This document shows, one piece after another, positions 45,061 to 53,941 of a stretch of DNA of 64,000 bases. A program made the position numbers and the translations under genes. Every line of letters starts with the position of its first letter. Position 1 is the stretch's first letter. The DNA comes from Thermogemmatispora onikobensis (lineage in GTDB: Bacteria; Chloroflexota; Ktedonobacteria; Ktedonobacterales; Ktedonobacteraceae): the NCBI RefSeq assembly GCF_001748285.1, contig NZ_BDGT01000010.1, forward strand, positions 1 through 64,000. The letters run 5' to 3'. Under the pieces are notes generated by a model, which saw nothing but the letters and a program-made list of their open reading frames with translations, searched no databases and was not told where the DNA came from.

Positions 45061-45264
45061 ATGGTCGGACGAATGAAAGAGCGGGTGCCGGCGGACGCTG
45101 GAGGCGGTTGCCAGGGCGGTGACTGGGCTGAGCTGGCGCCTATCCATCCGGCTCCGCCCGGCAGGTGAGGTGACGGTCAATGGGTTGGGTTAGTCGTGGT
45201 GGGAGGTTGCGGGCTTCTTCTTCTCAGAAAGAGACGGATGTGGGTCAGTACGGAGGTGTGAGCA
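45061..45264 (+). other. Untranslated leader of hsp20
   Basis: About 200 nt, GC-rich, no open frame of note. It ends in CGGAGGTGTGAGCA before the ATG. A short CTCCG near 45155 could pair with CGGAG of the ribosome site, but I see no ROSE-type thermometer. Confidence 0.45.
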
Positions 45265-45753
45265 ATGACAACACTGCTACCGTTTGATCCTTTCCGCGAG
45301 GCGCTGAGCCTGCGCAAGGCGATTGATCAGCTCTTTGAGCAGAGCTTCGTTCGTACTGGTTGGCCGCTGGTGGGTCGCCAGAGTCCAGTTGCGCAGCTGG
45401 ATGCTTACGAGACGGAGCAGGGGTATCGGGTGCGCATGCTGGTTCCCGGCGTGAAGCCGGAGGAGCTGGATGTGAGTATTCAGCAGAATACGTTGACGCT
45501 CAAGGGCCAGCTGCCGGCCTTTGTTGGCCCCGATGAGCAGGTGCACTGGCTGGCTCAGGAGATTACGCCTGGCCACTTTGAGCGTAGCTTGACGTTCCCG
45601 AAACCCATCGATGCCGATCACGTGGAGTGTACTTACGAACACGGCGTGCTGACACTCTGGCTGCCTGTTAGGGAGGAGAATCGTCCGAAGCACATCAGTG
45701 TACGCAGCGGCTCCGATCAGCCGCTGACGGTTGAGTCAAGCCTCGCCCGGTGA
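45265..45753 (+). CDS. Small heat-shock protein, Hsp20/alpha-crystallin family
   Basis: 162 aa. ATP-independent holdase of unfolding proteins. The N-terminal arm FDPFREALSLRKAIDQLFEQ leads into the alpha-crystallin domain (VAQLDAYETEQGYRVRMLVPGVKPEELDVSIQQNTLTLKGQL..., GHFERSLTFPKPIDADHVECTYEHGVLTLWLPV), with the family G-V-L-T-L-x-L-P motif and a C-terminal HISV anchor. ATG with GGAGGT upstream and a near-consensus promoter about 205 bp upstream. Transcript likely ends at a bulged hairpin at 45789-45822. Confidence 0.95.
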   Translation: MTTLLPFDPFREALSLRKAIDQLFEQSFVRTGWPLVGRQSPVAQLDAYETEQGYRVRMLVPGVKPEELDVSIQQNTLTLKGQLPAFVGPDEQVHWLAQEITPGHFERSLTFPKPIDADHVECTYEHGVLTLWLPVREENRPKHISVRSGSDQPLTVESSLAR

Positions 45754-45788
45754 TCGCTCGCTCATTCATCAGCTGAGATAGCGGCAGG

Positions 45789-45822
45789 CAGGGGCCGCTC
45801 CAAGCAAGGAGCGCCGCCCCTG
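45789..45822 (+). terminator. Hairpin after hsp20
   Basis: CAGGGGC-CGCTCC / GGAGCG-CC-GCCCCTG, 13 bp with a two-base bulge, 6-nt loop. No T run; moderately terminator-like. Confidence 0.5.
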
Positions 45823-46060
45823 TCCTCCGGCGCGTGGCTTGAGCGGCCCCCGCTTTATCGGGCGCTGTCCTTGTCTGGTCTGGTCTGGCCTGGCTGACGA
45901 ACGGCTTTCGCCAGGCTGTCTCTCTCACTCGTTTCCTTGTTTTGTCCATCGTCTCTCAATGAGCTTTGCTCGTTAGCACTCTGCTTCCTTGACAGAGAGT
46001 GTGTCTGGTCTGATCTGACATCTCTTTCTTCTGGATGTCTAAGGAAAGGAGGAGAGGACC

Positions 46061-46600
46061 ATGAACGCGCTTCTTGCCACCGGTCTCTTGCTGTTGCGTC
46101 TGACACTTGGTCTCATCATTATGGCTCATGGTGCTCAGAAGCTGTTCGGTCTGTTCGGCGGTCATGGCCTGCGTGGCACGCAGGAGATGATGAGCAGGCT
46201 GGGCCTGCAGCCGGCTCCGTTCTGGGCCTGGGTCGTGGCCCTGGGCGAGTTCGGCGGCGGTTTGCTGGTAGCACTGGGCCTGCTGACGCCTCTGGCGGTC
46301 TTGCTCCCAATGGGTTCGATGCTGGTGGCCATCGCCAGGGTGCACTGGGCTAAGGGCTTCTGGAACAGCCAGGGCGGCTTTGAGTTCAATCTGACCCTGC
46401 TGATGATGGGCGTCGTACTCGGCCTGACGGGCGCCGGTAGCTTCTCGCTGGACCAGCTGCTCACTTTCGCTCCGCCTCAGCCGCTGACCTTCTTGATCGG
46501 ACTGGTGGTTCTGATCGCGCTGCTGCTGATCCTGATCCCGCTGGGCAATCTGCTGGCCCGGCGTTCGCAGGAGCCAGCCCAGGGCGCTATCCAGCCCTGA
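46061..46600 (+). CDS. DoxX-family membrane protein
   Basis: 179 aa with four predicted helices and the DoxX pattern (LLLRLTLGLIIMAHGAQKLFGLFGG near the start, GEFGGGLLVALGLLTPLAVLLPMGSMLVAI in the middle). DoxX-like proteins are found in respiratory and redox-stress contexts; no reaction is known for this one. A purine-rich AAGGAAAGGAGGAGAGG site precedes ATG at 46061. Monocistronic by appearance, ending in a strong terminator. Confidence 0.85.
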   Translation: MNALLATGLLLLRLTLGLIIMAHGAQKLFGLFGGHGLRGTQEMMSRLGLQPAPFWAWVVALGEFGGGLLVALGLLTPLAVLLPMGSMLVAIARVHWAKGFWNSQGGFEFNLTLLMMGVVLGLTGAGSFSLDQLLTFAPPQPLTFLIGLVVLIALLLILIPLGNLLARRSQEPAQGAIQP

Positions 46601-46638
46601 TCAGCACAGACGGGAAATCCGCGAGTCTCGGGGAGACT

Positions 46639-46689
46639 GCCGGGCAGGGATCTTCCTCCTACCACCTCCTGCCCGGCACAGGTTTTTTT
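46639..46689 (+). terminator. Intrinsic terminator after doxX
   Basis: 10-bp perfect stem GCCGGGCAGG (46639-46648) / CCTGCCCGGC (46668-46677), then ACAGG and a run of seven T. Confidence 0.85.
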
Positions 46690-46827
46690 GGGCAGAAGAA
46701 TGGGGACCTCACCACCTCAACAGCGGAGTTCTGGCTAGCTAGCTCGCTAGCGAGGCTCCCTGTTCGTGTGCTGTGCTGCGCTACGGAGCGGACCGTACCA
46801 GCGATTCCACCCAGGTTCGCTGCTGAC

Positions 46828-48303
46828 TTACTCCTGGCGCTCGGAAGCCGTGGGTTGCAGCGGCGCGCTGGTGAGACCCGTCAGCTGTGGACCTTTATCG
46901 GCCCGTACCAGTGAGCAGGCTATGGCCAGCACACAGATCAGGGCCGAAGCCAGAAAGGCGTGATCCATCGCGGCGGTAAAAGCCTGGGCAATGGCGGGCG
47001 CCAGATGCCCGACAGTGCCCAAAAAGACGCTGGCCACCAGGGCTGGCGGCATGGAGACAGCAGCGACGTCCAGGGCGACGGCGAAGCTGAAGATCATACC
47101 TACGTTGCGCAGGGTGTTGAGGGTGGCAGAGGCAACGCTCAGATGGCTGCGCGGGGCCGCACTCATGGCGGTGCTGGTGTTCGGCGACCAGAAGAAGGAG
47201 CCGCCGATGCCCATCAAAGCCAGAATGAGAGCCAGTTGCCAGTAGGGCGTGGTCGGCGTCAGCAGTCCCAACAGCACCAGGGCGAGCGCCTGGATAGCCA
47301 GGCCGATGGTGGCCGGTATGGCCCCACCGATCCGATCAGCCCAACGCCCCCCAAGCGGCCCCACCAAGGAAATGAAGAGAGGCAGCGGGAGAATGAGCAA
47401 GGCCGCTACCAGCGGCGAGTAGCCACGCACACCCTGCAGATAGAAGATGACGAGAAAGTTGACCGCGAAGACGGCTAGCGATTGGAGCATGGCCGCTAGA
47501 ACCGAGAATGCGTAGACGCGGTTGCTGAATAGCTGCAGGTTCAGCATGGGAGAGGCATAGTGACGCTCGCGCCAGAGGAAGGCGAGTAGAGCTATCAGGC
47601 CAATGAGAAGGAGAGCCACAATGAGCGGCGAGCGCCAGCCAACGCTGATGCCTTCCAGAAGGCCAAAGAGGAGACCCACCAGACCGATGCAGAAGAGCAG
47701 GGCTCCAAGGATGTCGAAAGGCTCGCGTCGCTGACGCGGAGCAATCTCGTGCAGGAGAAAATAAGCGGCGAGCATCGCTATCAGACCAACGGGCAGATTG
47801 ACCAGGAAGATCCAGCGCCAGCTGGCAAGCGAGAGGATGAGACCACCAAGGACAGGACCAAGCACACTGCCAGCCCCCCAGGTAATGGAGTTGAAGCCCA
47901 TCGCTGTGCCACGCTCGCCCGGCGGAAAGACTTCGGTGATGATGGCCATCGCATTGGCGTTGAGCATGGCCCCCCCAGCTCCCTGGAGAACCCGGGCCGC
48001 AATCAGAAAGAGATCGTTGGGAGCCAGACCGCAGAGGACAGAGCCAATGGTGAAGACCAGAAAGCCCAGATTATAGAGGCGGACGCGGCCAAACATGTCC
48101 GCCATTCTGCCAAAGGAGAGCAGCAGCACGGTGCTGATCAGCAAATAGCTGGTAATCACCCAGGTCATACGCACCAGGTCAGAATGAAGGTCCTGCAACA
48201 TGGCCGGCAGGGCAAGAATAACGATGGTCGAGTCAATGGCAACCATTAAGGAGCCAAGGGTGACAACCGAGAGCGCGATCCATTTGTATTGCAACTTTTT
48301 CAT
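46828..48303 (-). CDS. MFS transporter, DHA2 (EmrB/QacA-like) family
   Basis: 491 aa, 14-helix type. Motif A (GRMADMFGRVRLYNLG), motif C (GSVLGPVLGGLI) and the DHA2 start WIALSVVTLGSLMVAIDSTIVILALPAML are visible. A proton-driven exporter of drugs or toxic metabolites; substrate unknown. I start it at 48303 (MKKLQYKW) where family similarity begins, although the ribosome site is weak; an ATG at 48324 is possible. No TetR/MarR regulator is encoded beside it. Confidence 0.9.
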   Translation of the reverse strand: MKKLQYKWIALSVVTLGSLMVAIDSTIVILALPAMLQDLHSDLVRMTWVITSYLLISTVLLLSFGRMADMFGRVRLYNLGFLVFTIGSVLCGLAPNDLFLIAARVLQGAGGAMLNANAMAIITEVFPPGERGTAMGFNSITWGAGSVLGPVLGGLILSLASWRWIFLVNLPVGLIAMLAAYFLLHEIAPRQRREPFDILGALLFCIGLVGLLFGLLEGISVGWRSPLIVALLLIGLIALLAFLWRERHYASPMLNLQLFSNRVYAFSVLAAMLQSLAVFAVNFLVIFYLQGVRGYSPLVAALLILPLPLFISLVGPLGGRWADRIGGAIPATIGLAIQALALVLLGLLTPTTPYWQLALILALMGIGGSFFWSPNTSTAMSAAPRSHLSVASATLNTLRNVGMIFSFAVALDVAAVSMPPALVASVFLGTVGHLAPAIAQAFTAAMDHAFLASALICVLAIACSLVRADKGPQLTGLTSAPLQPTASERQE

Positions 48304-48800
48304 GACGCTGTGCCCATCTCTCATCAGGTCTGCCAATCAGACACCGGCGGGCCTTCAAGGACAGTCCAGCCGCAGATCGTGCCTGATGCTCCTGACTGCT
48401 GGCTCGATGAGCATGACTTGCTGGCGGCGGCTTTGCCCACTGTGCTGTGCTGCCCGCCCGATGCCGGGCCGGGTGCTGCGAAGGAGCGTCAGATTGCCAT
48501 TGTCCATTGGACGGCGCCCCTCCTACCCACCTTCTTCATGATAGCACAAAGCCATCGAAGATGATCGATCATATCACTCGGTATGAAGCTATTTGCTCGT
48601 ATCACACCTTTTATCTGCAAACCCGAGCGCCTCTCCGATGATGAAGTGCTAGAGCTGCTGCGCGTGCCGTGCAGTACAGGGTTCTGGTTCCGCCTTTCAC
48701 CAGGAGAGGCGCAGCCCTGAACCAGGCTTCTGCTGTGGCAGCCGCGCCTCTCGCTGCTGGATAAAAGCAGGCACTGATTGCTCTCTGTTGCTAGCCTCAG
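48304..48800. other. Intergenic region before the MFS gene
   Basis: About 500 bp. It contains the 12-bp palindrome ATGATCGATCAT at 48561-48572, a 45-codon plus-strand frame (48583-48720) and three related GAGAGGCGC/GCGCCTCTC segments that can form alternative hairpins (48627-48752). Confidence 0.5.
48583..48720 (+). other. 45-codon open frame, doubtful small gene
   Basis: ATG at 48583 to TGA at 48720. The product begins MKLFARITPFICKPE and contains the peptide LSDDEVLELLRVPCSTGFWF. No ribosome site and no recognised domain. Listed because composition looks protein-like; it could be a relic or chance. Confidence 0.2.
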
Positions 48801-49955
48801 CTAGGCTGAAGCTCGCGTCAGCAACTCGCGCGCAATCACCAGGCGCTGAATCTGATTGGTTCCCTCATAGATCTGGGTGATCTTGGCGTCGCGGAGCATT
48901 CGCTCTGCCGGATACTCCTTCATGTACCCATAGCCGCCCAGGATCTGGATAGCGTCGCTGGTCACCTCCATCGCGATATCCGAGGCGAACATCTTGGCCA
49001 TCGACGAGTACATCGTAAAGCGCTCCTCGCCACGATCGATCATCTCCGCCACATTGTAGACCAGCAAGCGTGCTGCCTCGACCTTCGTGGCCATGTCGGC
49101 CAGCATAAACTGAATGCCCTGGTTCTCAGCAATCGGGCGTCCGAACTGTACCCGCTGCCTGGAATAGGAGACAGCCAGATCCAGCGCCCCCTGAGCGATG
49201 CCTACCGCCTGGGCCCCAATGCCGGGCCGCGTGCGATCCAGGGTGCGCATGGCAATGTGGAAGCCATCGCCCTCGCGCCCAATCAGGTTCTCTGCTGGCA
49301 CCTCACAATCATTAAAGATCAGCTCTGCCGTCTGCGAGCCCTTGATCCCCATTTTATCTTCCACGCGCCCCACGGCGAAGCCTGGAAAATCCCGTTCTAC
49401 AATGAAAGCGCTGATGCCGCGCGTCCCCGCCTGCGGATCAGTCAGGGCAAAGACCGTGTTGACCTGAGCCAGGCCGCCATTCGTGATGAAGCGCTTCGAG
49501 CCATTGAGTATGTAGCGGTCCCCTTTGCGCACCGCGACAGTGCGCATCGCCGCCGCATCCGAGCCAGAGCCGGCCTCGGTCAGACCGAAGGCCGCCAGCC
49601 ACTCGCCGCGCGCCAGCGGTGGTACATACTTGCGTTTCTGCTCCTCGCTGCCGGCCAGCAGAATCGGCATGGCTCCCAGCTGCTGCACTGCCAGCAGCAG
49701 GCCCGTTGTGGCACAGCAGCGCGACAGCTCTTCAATAGCGCGCACCACCGCCAGCTTCGTCGAGCCGAGACCACCGTACTCCACGGGGAAGGGCATAGCG
49801 TAGATATCCTGCTGCGCCAACAGCTCTTTCATATCCCAGGGGAATTCCCCCGTGCGATCTATCTCCGCCGCGCGCGGCGCCACACGCTCGGTTGCAATTT
49901 CGCGAATAGCCGCAATCAGCTCCTCTTCTTCGGGAGAGAGATGAGAAACCGCCAT
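48801..49955 (-). CDS. Acyl-CoA dehydrogenase, short-chain type
   Basis: 384 aa. FAD-dependent dehydrogenase that makes the trans-2-enoyl bond of acyl-CoA in beta-oxidation. Visible: N-terminal helical domain ([26 protein letters not shown]), [17 protein letters not shown] and [18 protein letters not shown] in the beta domain, [20 protein letters not shown], and the catalytic Glu in [19 protein letters not shown]. Best fit is the butyryl/short-chain subclass, though the exact chain length is not decidable. Electrons likely go to EtfBA at 40.8-42.6 kb. GGAG precedes the ATG. It follows mutS by 173 bp on the same strand. Confidence 0.94.
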   Translation of the reverse strand: MAVSHLSPEEEELIAAIREIATERVAPRAAEIDRTGEFPWDMKELLAQQDIYAMPFPVEYGGLGSTKLAVVRAIEELSRCCATTGLLLAVQQLGAMPILLAGSEEQKRKYVPPLARGEWLAAFGLTEAGSGSDAAAMRTVAVRKGDRYILNGSKRFITNGGLAQVNTVFALTDPQAGTRGISAFIVERDFPGFAVGRVEDKMGIKGSQTAELIFNDCEVPAENLIGREGDGFHIAMRTLDRTRPGIGAQAVGIAQGALDLAVSYSRQRVQFGRPIAENQGIQFMLADMATKVEAARLLVYNVAEMIDRGEERFTMYSSMAKMFASDIAMEVTSDAIQILGGYGYMKEYPAERMLRDAKITQIYEGTNQIQRLVIARELLTRASA

Positions 49956-50128
49956 AGACGACGCTCCTTTGCTGGATATCGACTAGAGACAAAGAAAGCA
50001 CAGGACACAACCATTGTGTTTTGGAATATACCACAGAGAGGCCGCCCCCATGCCAGGTGGACAGACTCCCGCTCCCGTTGAAGAGTGAGCGAGCAGGCGC
50101 TGCCCCTTTCTGTGTAACAGACAGGGAC

Positions 50129-52948
50129 TCAGCCCTCACGGCGCGCCCGCTGCTGTAGCTCGTAGAGCTTGCTGATGGCCTCGATCGGCGTCAGGCTCTC
50201 GATATCCAGGGTCTTCAGCTCCTCAAGGATTGGATGCGGCTCAGCGGCGAAGAGCGTCATCTGCCAGCCCAAGGGCATGGTCATATCCTTCATGGCCTTG
50301 CGTCGCGCCTGGGCCTCGCCCTTGCGCTCCAACTCGGCCAGGATCTCCTGGGCCCGATGGATGACCGGGCGTGGAATGCCGGCCAGCTCTGCCACATGCA
50401 CCCCATAGCTGCGATCGGCCCCACCCGGGACAATCTTGCGCAGAAAGACGATGCGGCCCTCCTCCTCACTCACGGCCACATTAAAGCAGCGAATGCGTGG
50501 CAGGACGCGCGCCACCTCCACCAGCTCGTGATAGTGCGTGGCGAAGAGCGTCCGCGCCCCACAGCGCTTATTGTTATGCAGATACTCGACGACCGCCCGC
50601 GCGATGGCCAGGCCATCGTAGGTGCTGGTGCCGCGTCCGATCTCATCGAGAATTACCAGACTACGCGGGGTGGCATGGTGCAAAATATTGGCCGTCTCCA
50701 CCATCTCGACCATAAAGGTACTCTGGCCTGTCGCCAGGTCGTCCTGAGCCCCGATGCGCGTAAAGATACGATCCACAATGCCAATAGTGGCCGTCTGGGC
50801 CGGCACATAGCTGCCGATCTGGGCCATGAGCGTAATCAGAGCCACCTGGCGCAGGTAGGTGGATTTTCCGGCCATATTTGGCCCGGTGATAATAAGAATC
50901 TGGGCCTCGTGATTCGAGAGCTCTGCATCGTTGGGGACAAAGGGCACGTCCGGCTGAGCCTGCTCAACGACCGGGTGGCGCCCGGCGATGATGCGAATGG
51001 TATCGCCGTCGTTTAACTCGGGACGACAATAGTTATTGCGCGCCGCCACTTCGGCCAGACTGAGATAAACGTCGATCTCGGCCAGGGCGTGGGCTGTGGC
51101 CAGCACCCGCTCAGCGCCTTGCGCGGCGATCTCCGCCCGGATCTGGGCGAACAGCTCGCTCTCCAGCTTGTTGATGCGCTCACGCGCATTGAGGATGGTC
51201 GCCTCGTACTCCTTCAGCTCCGGCGTCACAAAACGCTCGCTGTTGGTCAGGGTCTGACGCCGCTGGTAGTCGGCAGGCACGCGCTGCTTATGAGCATTGG
51301 AGACTTCGATGAAATAGCCGGTGTTTTTGTTATACCCTACCTTGAGGGAGCTGATGCCCGTTCGAGCGCGCTCGCGCTGCTCCAGACGCTCTAACCAGCG
51401 CTGTCCGTCCTGAGAGATCGCGCGCAACTGATCAAGCTCTTCGCTGAAGCCAGGCCGAATGATCCCCCCCTCGGAGATGCTGGCCGGAGGCTCCGCTACA
51501 ATGGCGCGCTCAATGAGCGTGATGACATCTTCGGTATCAGCCAGTCGCTGCAGTAAGGTCGCTAGCGAGGGCATCGAGTGCAGCGCTGCCGCTCCCTCTT
51601 CATCGGCGGCAGCCAGATCGGCGCGAATCTCCGACGCCCCTCGCAGGCTGCTCGCCAGAGCGATAAGGTCGCGCGGGCCAGCGATGCGCTGGCGTACACG
51701 ATTGATCAGGCGCTCAACATCGCCGATCTTCTTGAGAATCTCGCCCAGGCGCGCCCGCAGCAGTGGGGCCGCCAATAGCTCCGCGATTACTTCCTGGCGC
51801 TGGCGCAGCGCGGCGAGATCCAGCAGCGGCTGACCGAGCCAGCGGCGCAACAGGCGCCCACCCATCGGGGTGCGCGTGCGGTCGAGTACCCAGAGCAGCG
51901 AGCCTTTGAGGGTGCCGCTGCGGCCACTCTCGAAGAGTTCCAGGTTGCGCCGCGTGTGGGGATCAAGAGTCATAAAATGAGCGGTCGAGTAGGTCTCCAG
52001 GGCGGTGAGTTGGGGCACGATCTCCTTCTGCGTCTCTTGGACGTAGGCCAGAACAGCCCCAGCGGCGCGGATGGCCAGCGGCAGCCTTTCGCAGCCAAAG
52101 CCCTCTAGAGAGACGACGCCAAAGTGAGTCTGCAGGCGATGACGCGCATCGGCCTCACTGAAGAAGCGTGCATCGTAGGGGGTGACATGGCCGGCCAGCC
52201 CTTTAAAGAGTCGCGCCAGCGGAGCAAACTCCTCGTCGTCATCCTCCTCCAGCTCGTCCTGCTCACCCAACAGGGCCGCCGCACCGTCGGGATCACCATT
52301 GCTGCCAAGGCGGGGAACCGGCTTTTCACTCATCACTGCTGCCAGCCAGCGCCGCTTGCGATTGCTTTGCTGCCCATAGTGGGCCTCCACCAGGACCTCC
52401 GCCGGCGCGATGCGCGCCATCTCTTGCTGCAAGGTCAGCTCCGGCTCGCTGGTCGCAATCTGCGTCGCGGCGAATTCGCCCGTGGTGATATCCACATAGG
52501 CTACTCCAACGGCGTTGCGCCCCATAACCGCCGCCGCCAGAAAGTTATTGCGCTTGGCTGCCAGCATGGCCGGCTCAACCACGGTTCCCGGTGTTACAAT
52601 GCGCGTCACCTCGCGCTCTACCAGCCCCCGCGAGAGGGCAGGGTCGCTGACTTGCTCGCAGACAGCCACCCGGTAGCCCTTGCTCACCAGGCGAGCAATG
52701 TAGCTGTCGGCGGCCTGATGCGGCACTCCAGCCATCGGAGCCTTCTCTCCACGGCCAAAGTCGCGCCGCGTCAGGGCAATCTCCAGCTCTCGGGCCACGA
52801 TCTCGGCATCCTCATCAAACATCTCATAGAAGTCGCCCATACGGAAAAAGAGGATGGTGTCGGGATAGCGCTCCTTGATGGCGAGATATTGAGACCGGAT
52901 CGGACTATGGTTGCTCTGCTGCTCTCTCTCGTACTCCTCAAATAGCAC
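50129..52948 (-). CDS. mutS: DNA mismatch repair protein MutS
   Basis: 939 aa, longer than typical MutS (about 850) because of acidic insertions around residues 230-245 (EQDELEEDDDEEF). Mismatch-recognition domain with FxE (GDFYEMFDED), connector and lever domains (NTGYFIEVSNAHK), ATPase core with Walker A TGPNMAGKSTYLRQ, DEIGRGTSTYDGLAIARAVVEYL and ATHYHEL, and a C-terminal helix-turn-helix-like end. Detects mismatches after replication. No mutL beside it. ATG at 52948; a small palindrome CGCTTT-GTA-AAAGCG lies about 55 bp upstream (53003-53017). Confidence 0.97.
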   Translation of the reverse strand: MLFEEYEREQQSNHSPIRSQYLAIKERYPDTILFFRMGDFYEMFDEDAEIVARELEIALTRRDFGRGEKAPMAGVPHQAADSYIARLVSKGYRVAVCEQVSDPALSRGLVEREVTRIVTPGTVVEPAMLAAKRNNFLAAAVMGRNAVGVAYVDITTGEFAATQIATSEPELTLQQEMARIAPAEVLVEAHYGQQSNRKRRWLAAVMSEKPVPRLGSNGDPDGAAALLGEQDELEEDDDEEFAPLARLFKGLAGHVTPYDARFFSEADARHRLQTHFGVVSLEGFGCERLPLAIRAAGAVLAYVQETQKEIVPQLTALETYSTAHFMTLDPHTRRNLELFESGRSGTLKGSLLWVLDRTRTPMGGRLLRRWLGQPLLDLAALRQRQEVIAELLAAPLLRARLGEILKKIGDVERLINRVRQRIAGPRDLIALASSLRGASEIRADLAAADEEGAAALHSMPSLATLLQRLADTEDVITLIERAIVAEPPASISEGGIIRPGFSEELDQLRAISQDGQRWLERLEQRERARTGISSLKVGYNKNTGYFIEVSNAHKQRVPADYQRRQTLTNSERFVTPELKEYEATILNARERINKLESELFAQIRAEIAAQGAERVLATAHALAEIDVYLSLAEVAARNNYCRPELNDGDTIRIIAGRHPVVEQAQPDVPFVPNDAELSNHEAQILIITGPNMAGKSTYLRQVALITLMAQIGSYVPAQTATIGIVDRIFTRIGAQDDLATGQSTFMVEMVETANILHHATPRSLVILDEIGRGTSTYDGLAIARAVVEYLHNNKRCGARTLFATHYHELVEVARVLPRIRCFNVAVSEEEGRIVFLRKIVPGGADRSYGVHVAELAGIPRPVIHRAQEILAELERKGEAQARRKAMKDMTMPLGWQMTLFAAEPHPILEELKTLDIESLTPIEAISKLYELQQRARREG

Positions 52949-53002
52949 GGTTCACCTCTCCCAGAGACTCTTGGCGTGATGCTTAGTTTACCCCGAATCC
53001 GC

Positions 53003-53017
53003 CGCTTTGTAAAAGCG
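53003..53017. promoter_or_regulatory. Palindrome upstream of mutS
   Basis: CGCTTT-GTA-AAAGCG, 6-bp arms. Candidate operator or part of the mutS promoter; no other signal seen in the 320 bp up to 53268. Confidence 0.3.
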
Positions 53018-53268
53018 TTCTAGCCATCCTGCTGCTCATGAGCACGCCTAGCTGTTCAGTCCTACCCGGTTGCCAGTACGATCAGCTTTTGCATATACTT
53101 TGAACATCCCCGTGTGGGTTGGAGGAACTACGTCGCGAGGCCCGGCTCTTCCTGGCGCGGCCCTTCCTCCTATCTCGCTCGCAAGGTAAGCTCGTGCATG
53201 AGCGTCAAGATGCCGGCTATATGTAACCATGAGCACGCATCGATAGATCTGCTGTTGAACGGTGCACC

Positions 53269-53637
53269 ATGATGACTGCAAACGGGTCTCCATTGAGCGA
53301 CGTCGAGCTGTCACTCTTCTCCTGGCACCTCCACATTCCTCTCCCGCTGGGAGTGCTGCTTTTGCTTTCGTTCCTCTTGGGCGCACTGGTCTTCTATGTA
53401 ATCGCAGTTCTGGCCTCGCTCAGGGACCGGCGAGAGCTGGAGCAACTGCGCAAGCGTGTGGCCGAACTTGAGCGAGAGAAGGCAGCAGCTCTGCAGGCGG
53501 CGCGCATTCCTTCCGGGCCGCTCCCGCAGATGCCACCGGTTGTGCCAATGCCCGGTATCCCAGGTATGCCCGGTCCCGGCACACTTCCTGGCCACCACCC
53601 TGGCCCTCCTGCCGGTTATCCGCCTGGAGCCTATTAA
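53269..53637 (+). CDS. LapA-like single-span membrane protein with Pro/Gly tail
   Basis: 122 aa. A single helical hairpin-like hydrophobic stretch (LPLGVLLLLSFLLGALVFYVIAVLASL) followed by a charged coiled coil RDRRELEQLRKRVAELEREKAAAL matches the LapA (DUF1049) arrangement. The last about 35 residues are Pro/Gly/Met-rich (PGIPGMPGPGTLPGHHPGPPAGY), a flexible tail not usual for LapA. In other bacteria LapA helps assemble or regulate lipopolysaccharide; here the role is unknown, since this organism type has no LPS. ATG at 53269 with a weak ribosome site. Confidence 0.65.
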   Translation: MMTANGSPLSDVELSLFSWHLHIPLPLGVLLLLSFLLGALVFYVIAVLASLRDRRELEQLRKRVAELEREKAAALQAARIPSGPLPQMPPVVPMPGIPGMPGPGTLPGHHPGPPAGYPPGAY

Positions 53638-53817
53638 GGCGAGGGCTGCTCCACCTCGCCTCGCTGGTCCGAGGGAGGGAGATCCTGCTCTCCCCTCTCC
53701 AGGTGTAGGTGAGACGGTTTCTCTCGCCCGACGTTTGGCCAGTAGTCAGTGGCCAGGGCCAATTCAATTACCAGGATTGGACTGAGCAAGCTCCGCTCCG
53801 TGAACCGCCACTATAAC

Positions 53818-53848
53818 AAACAAAAGGACGGGCTTCCGCTTCCCGTCC
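53818..53848 (-). terminator. Terminator of the unknown coiled-coil pair
   Basis: On the minus strand GGACGGG (53842-53848) and CCCGTCC (53826-53832) form a 7-bp stem followed by TTTTGTTTGTT. Lies 94 bp after the stop of the 475-aa gene. Confidence 0.75.
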
Positions 53849-53941
53849 CCTGGGGTCTTTTCTCCTCTCCTGCTCTGCTCTGCCCCGCCTCCTCGGTCCG
53901 GCTGTTTGACAGGGAAGGACAGCGCACAAGATGCCAGCTGC

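Noticed and set aside
45989-46010. TTGACA hexamer as a doxX promoter
   Set aside because: No acceptable -10 hexamer 16-18 bp downstream (GATCTG only).
52124-52945. 273-codon frame antisense to mutS
   Set aside because: Overlaps the MutS N-terminal domain completely; a shadow of a high-GC gene.
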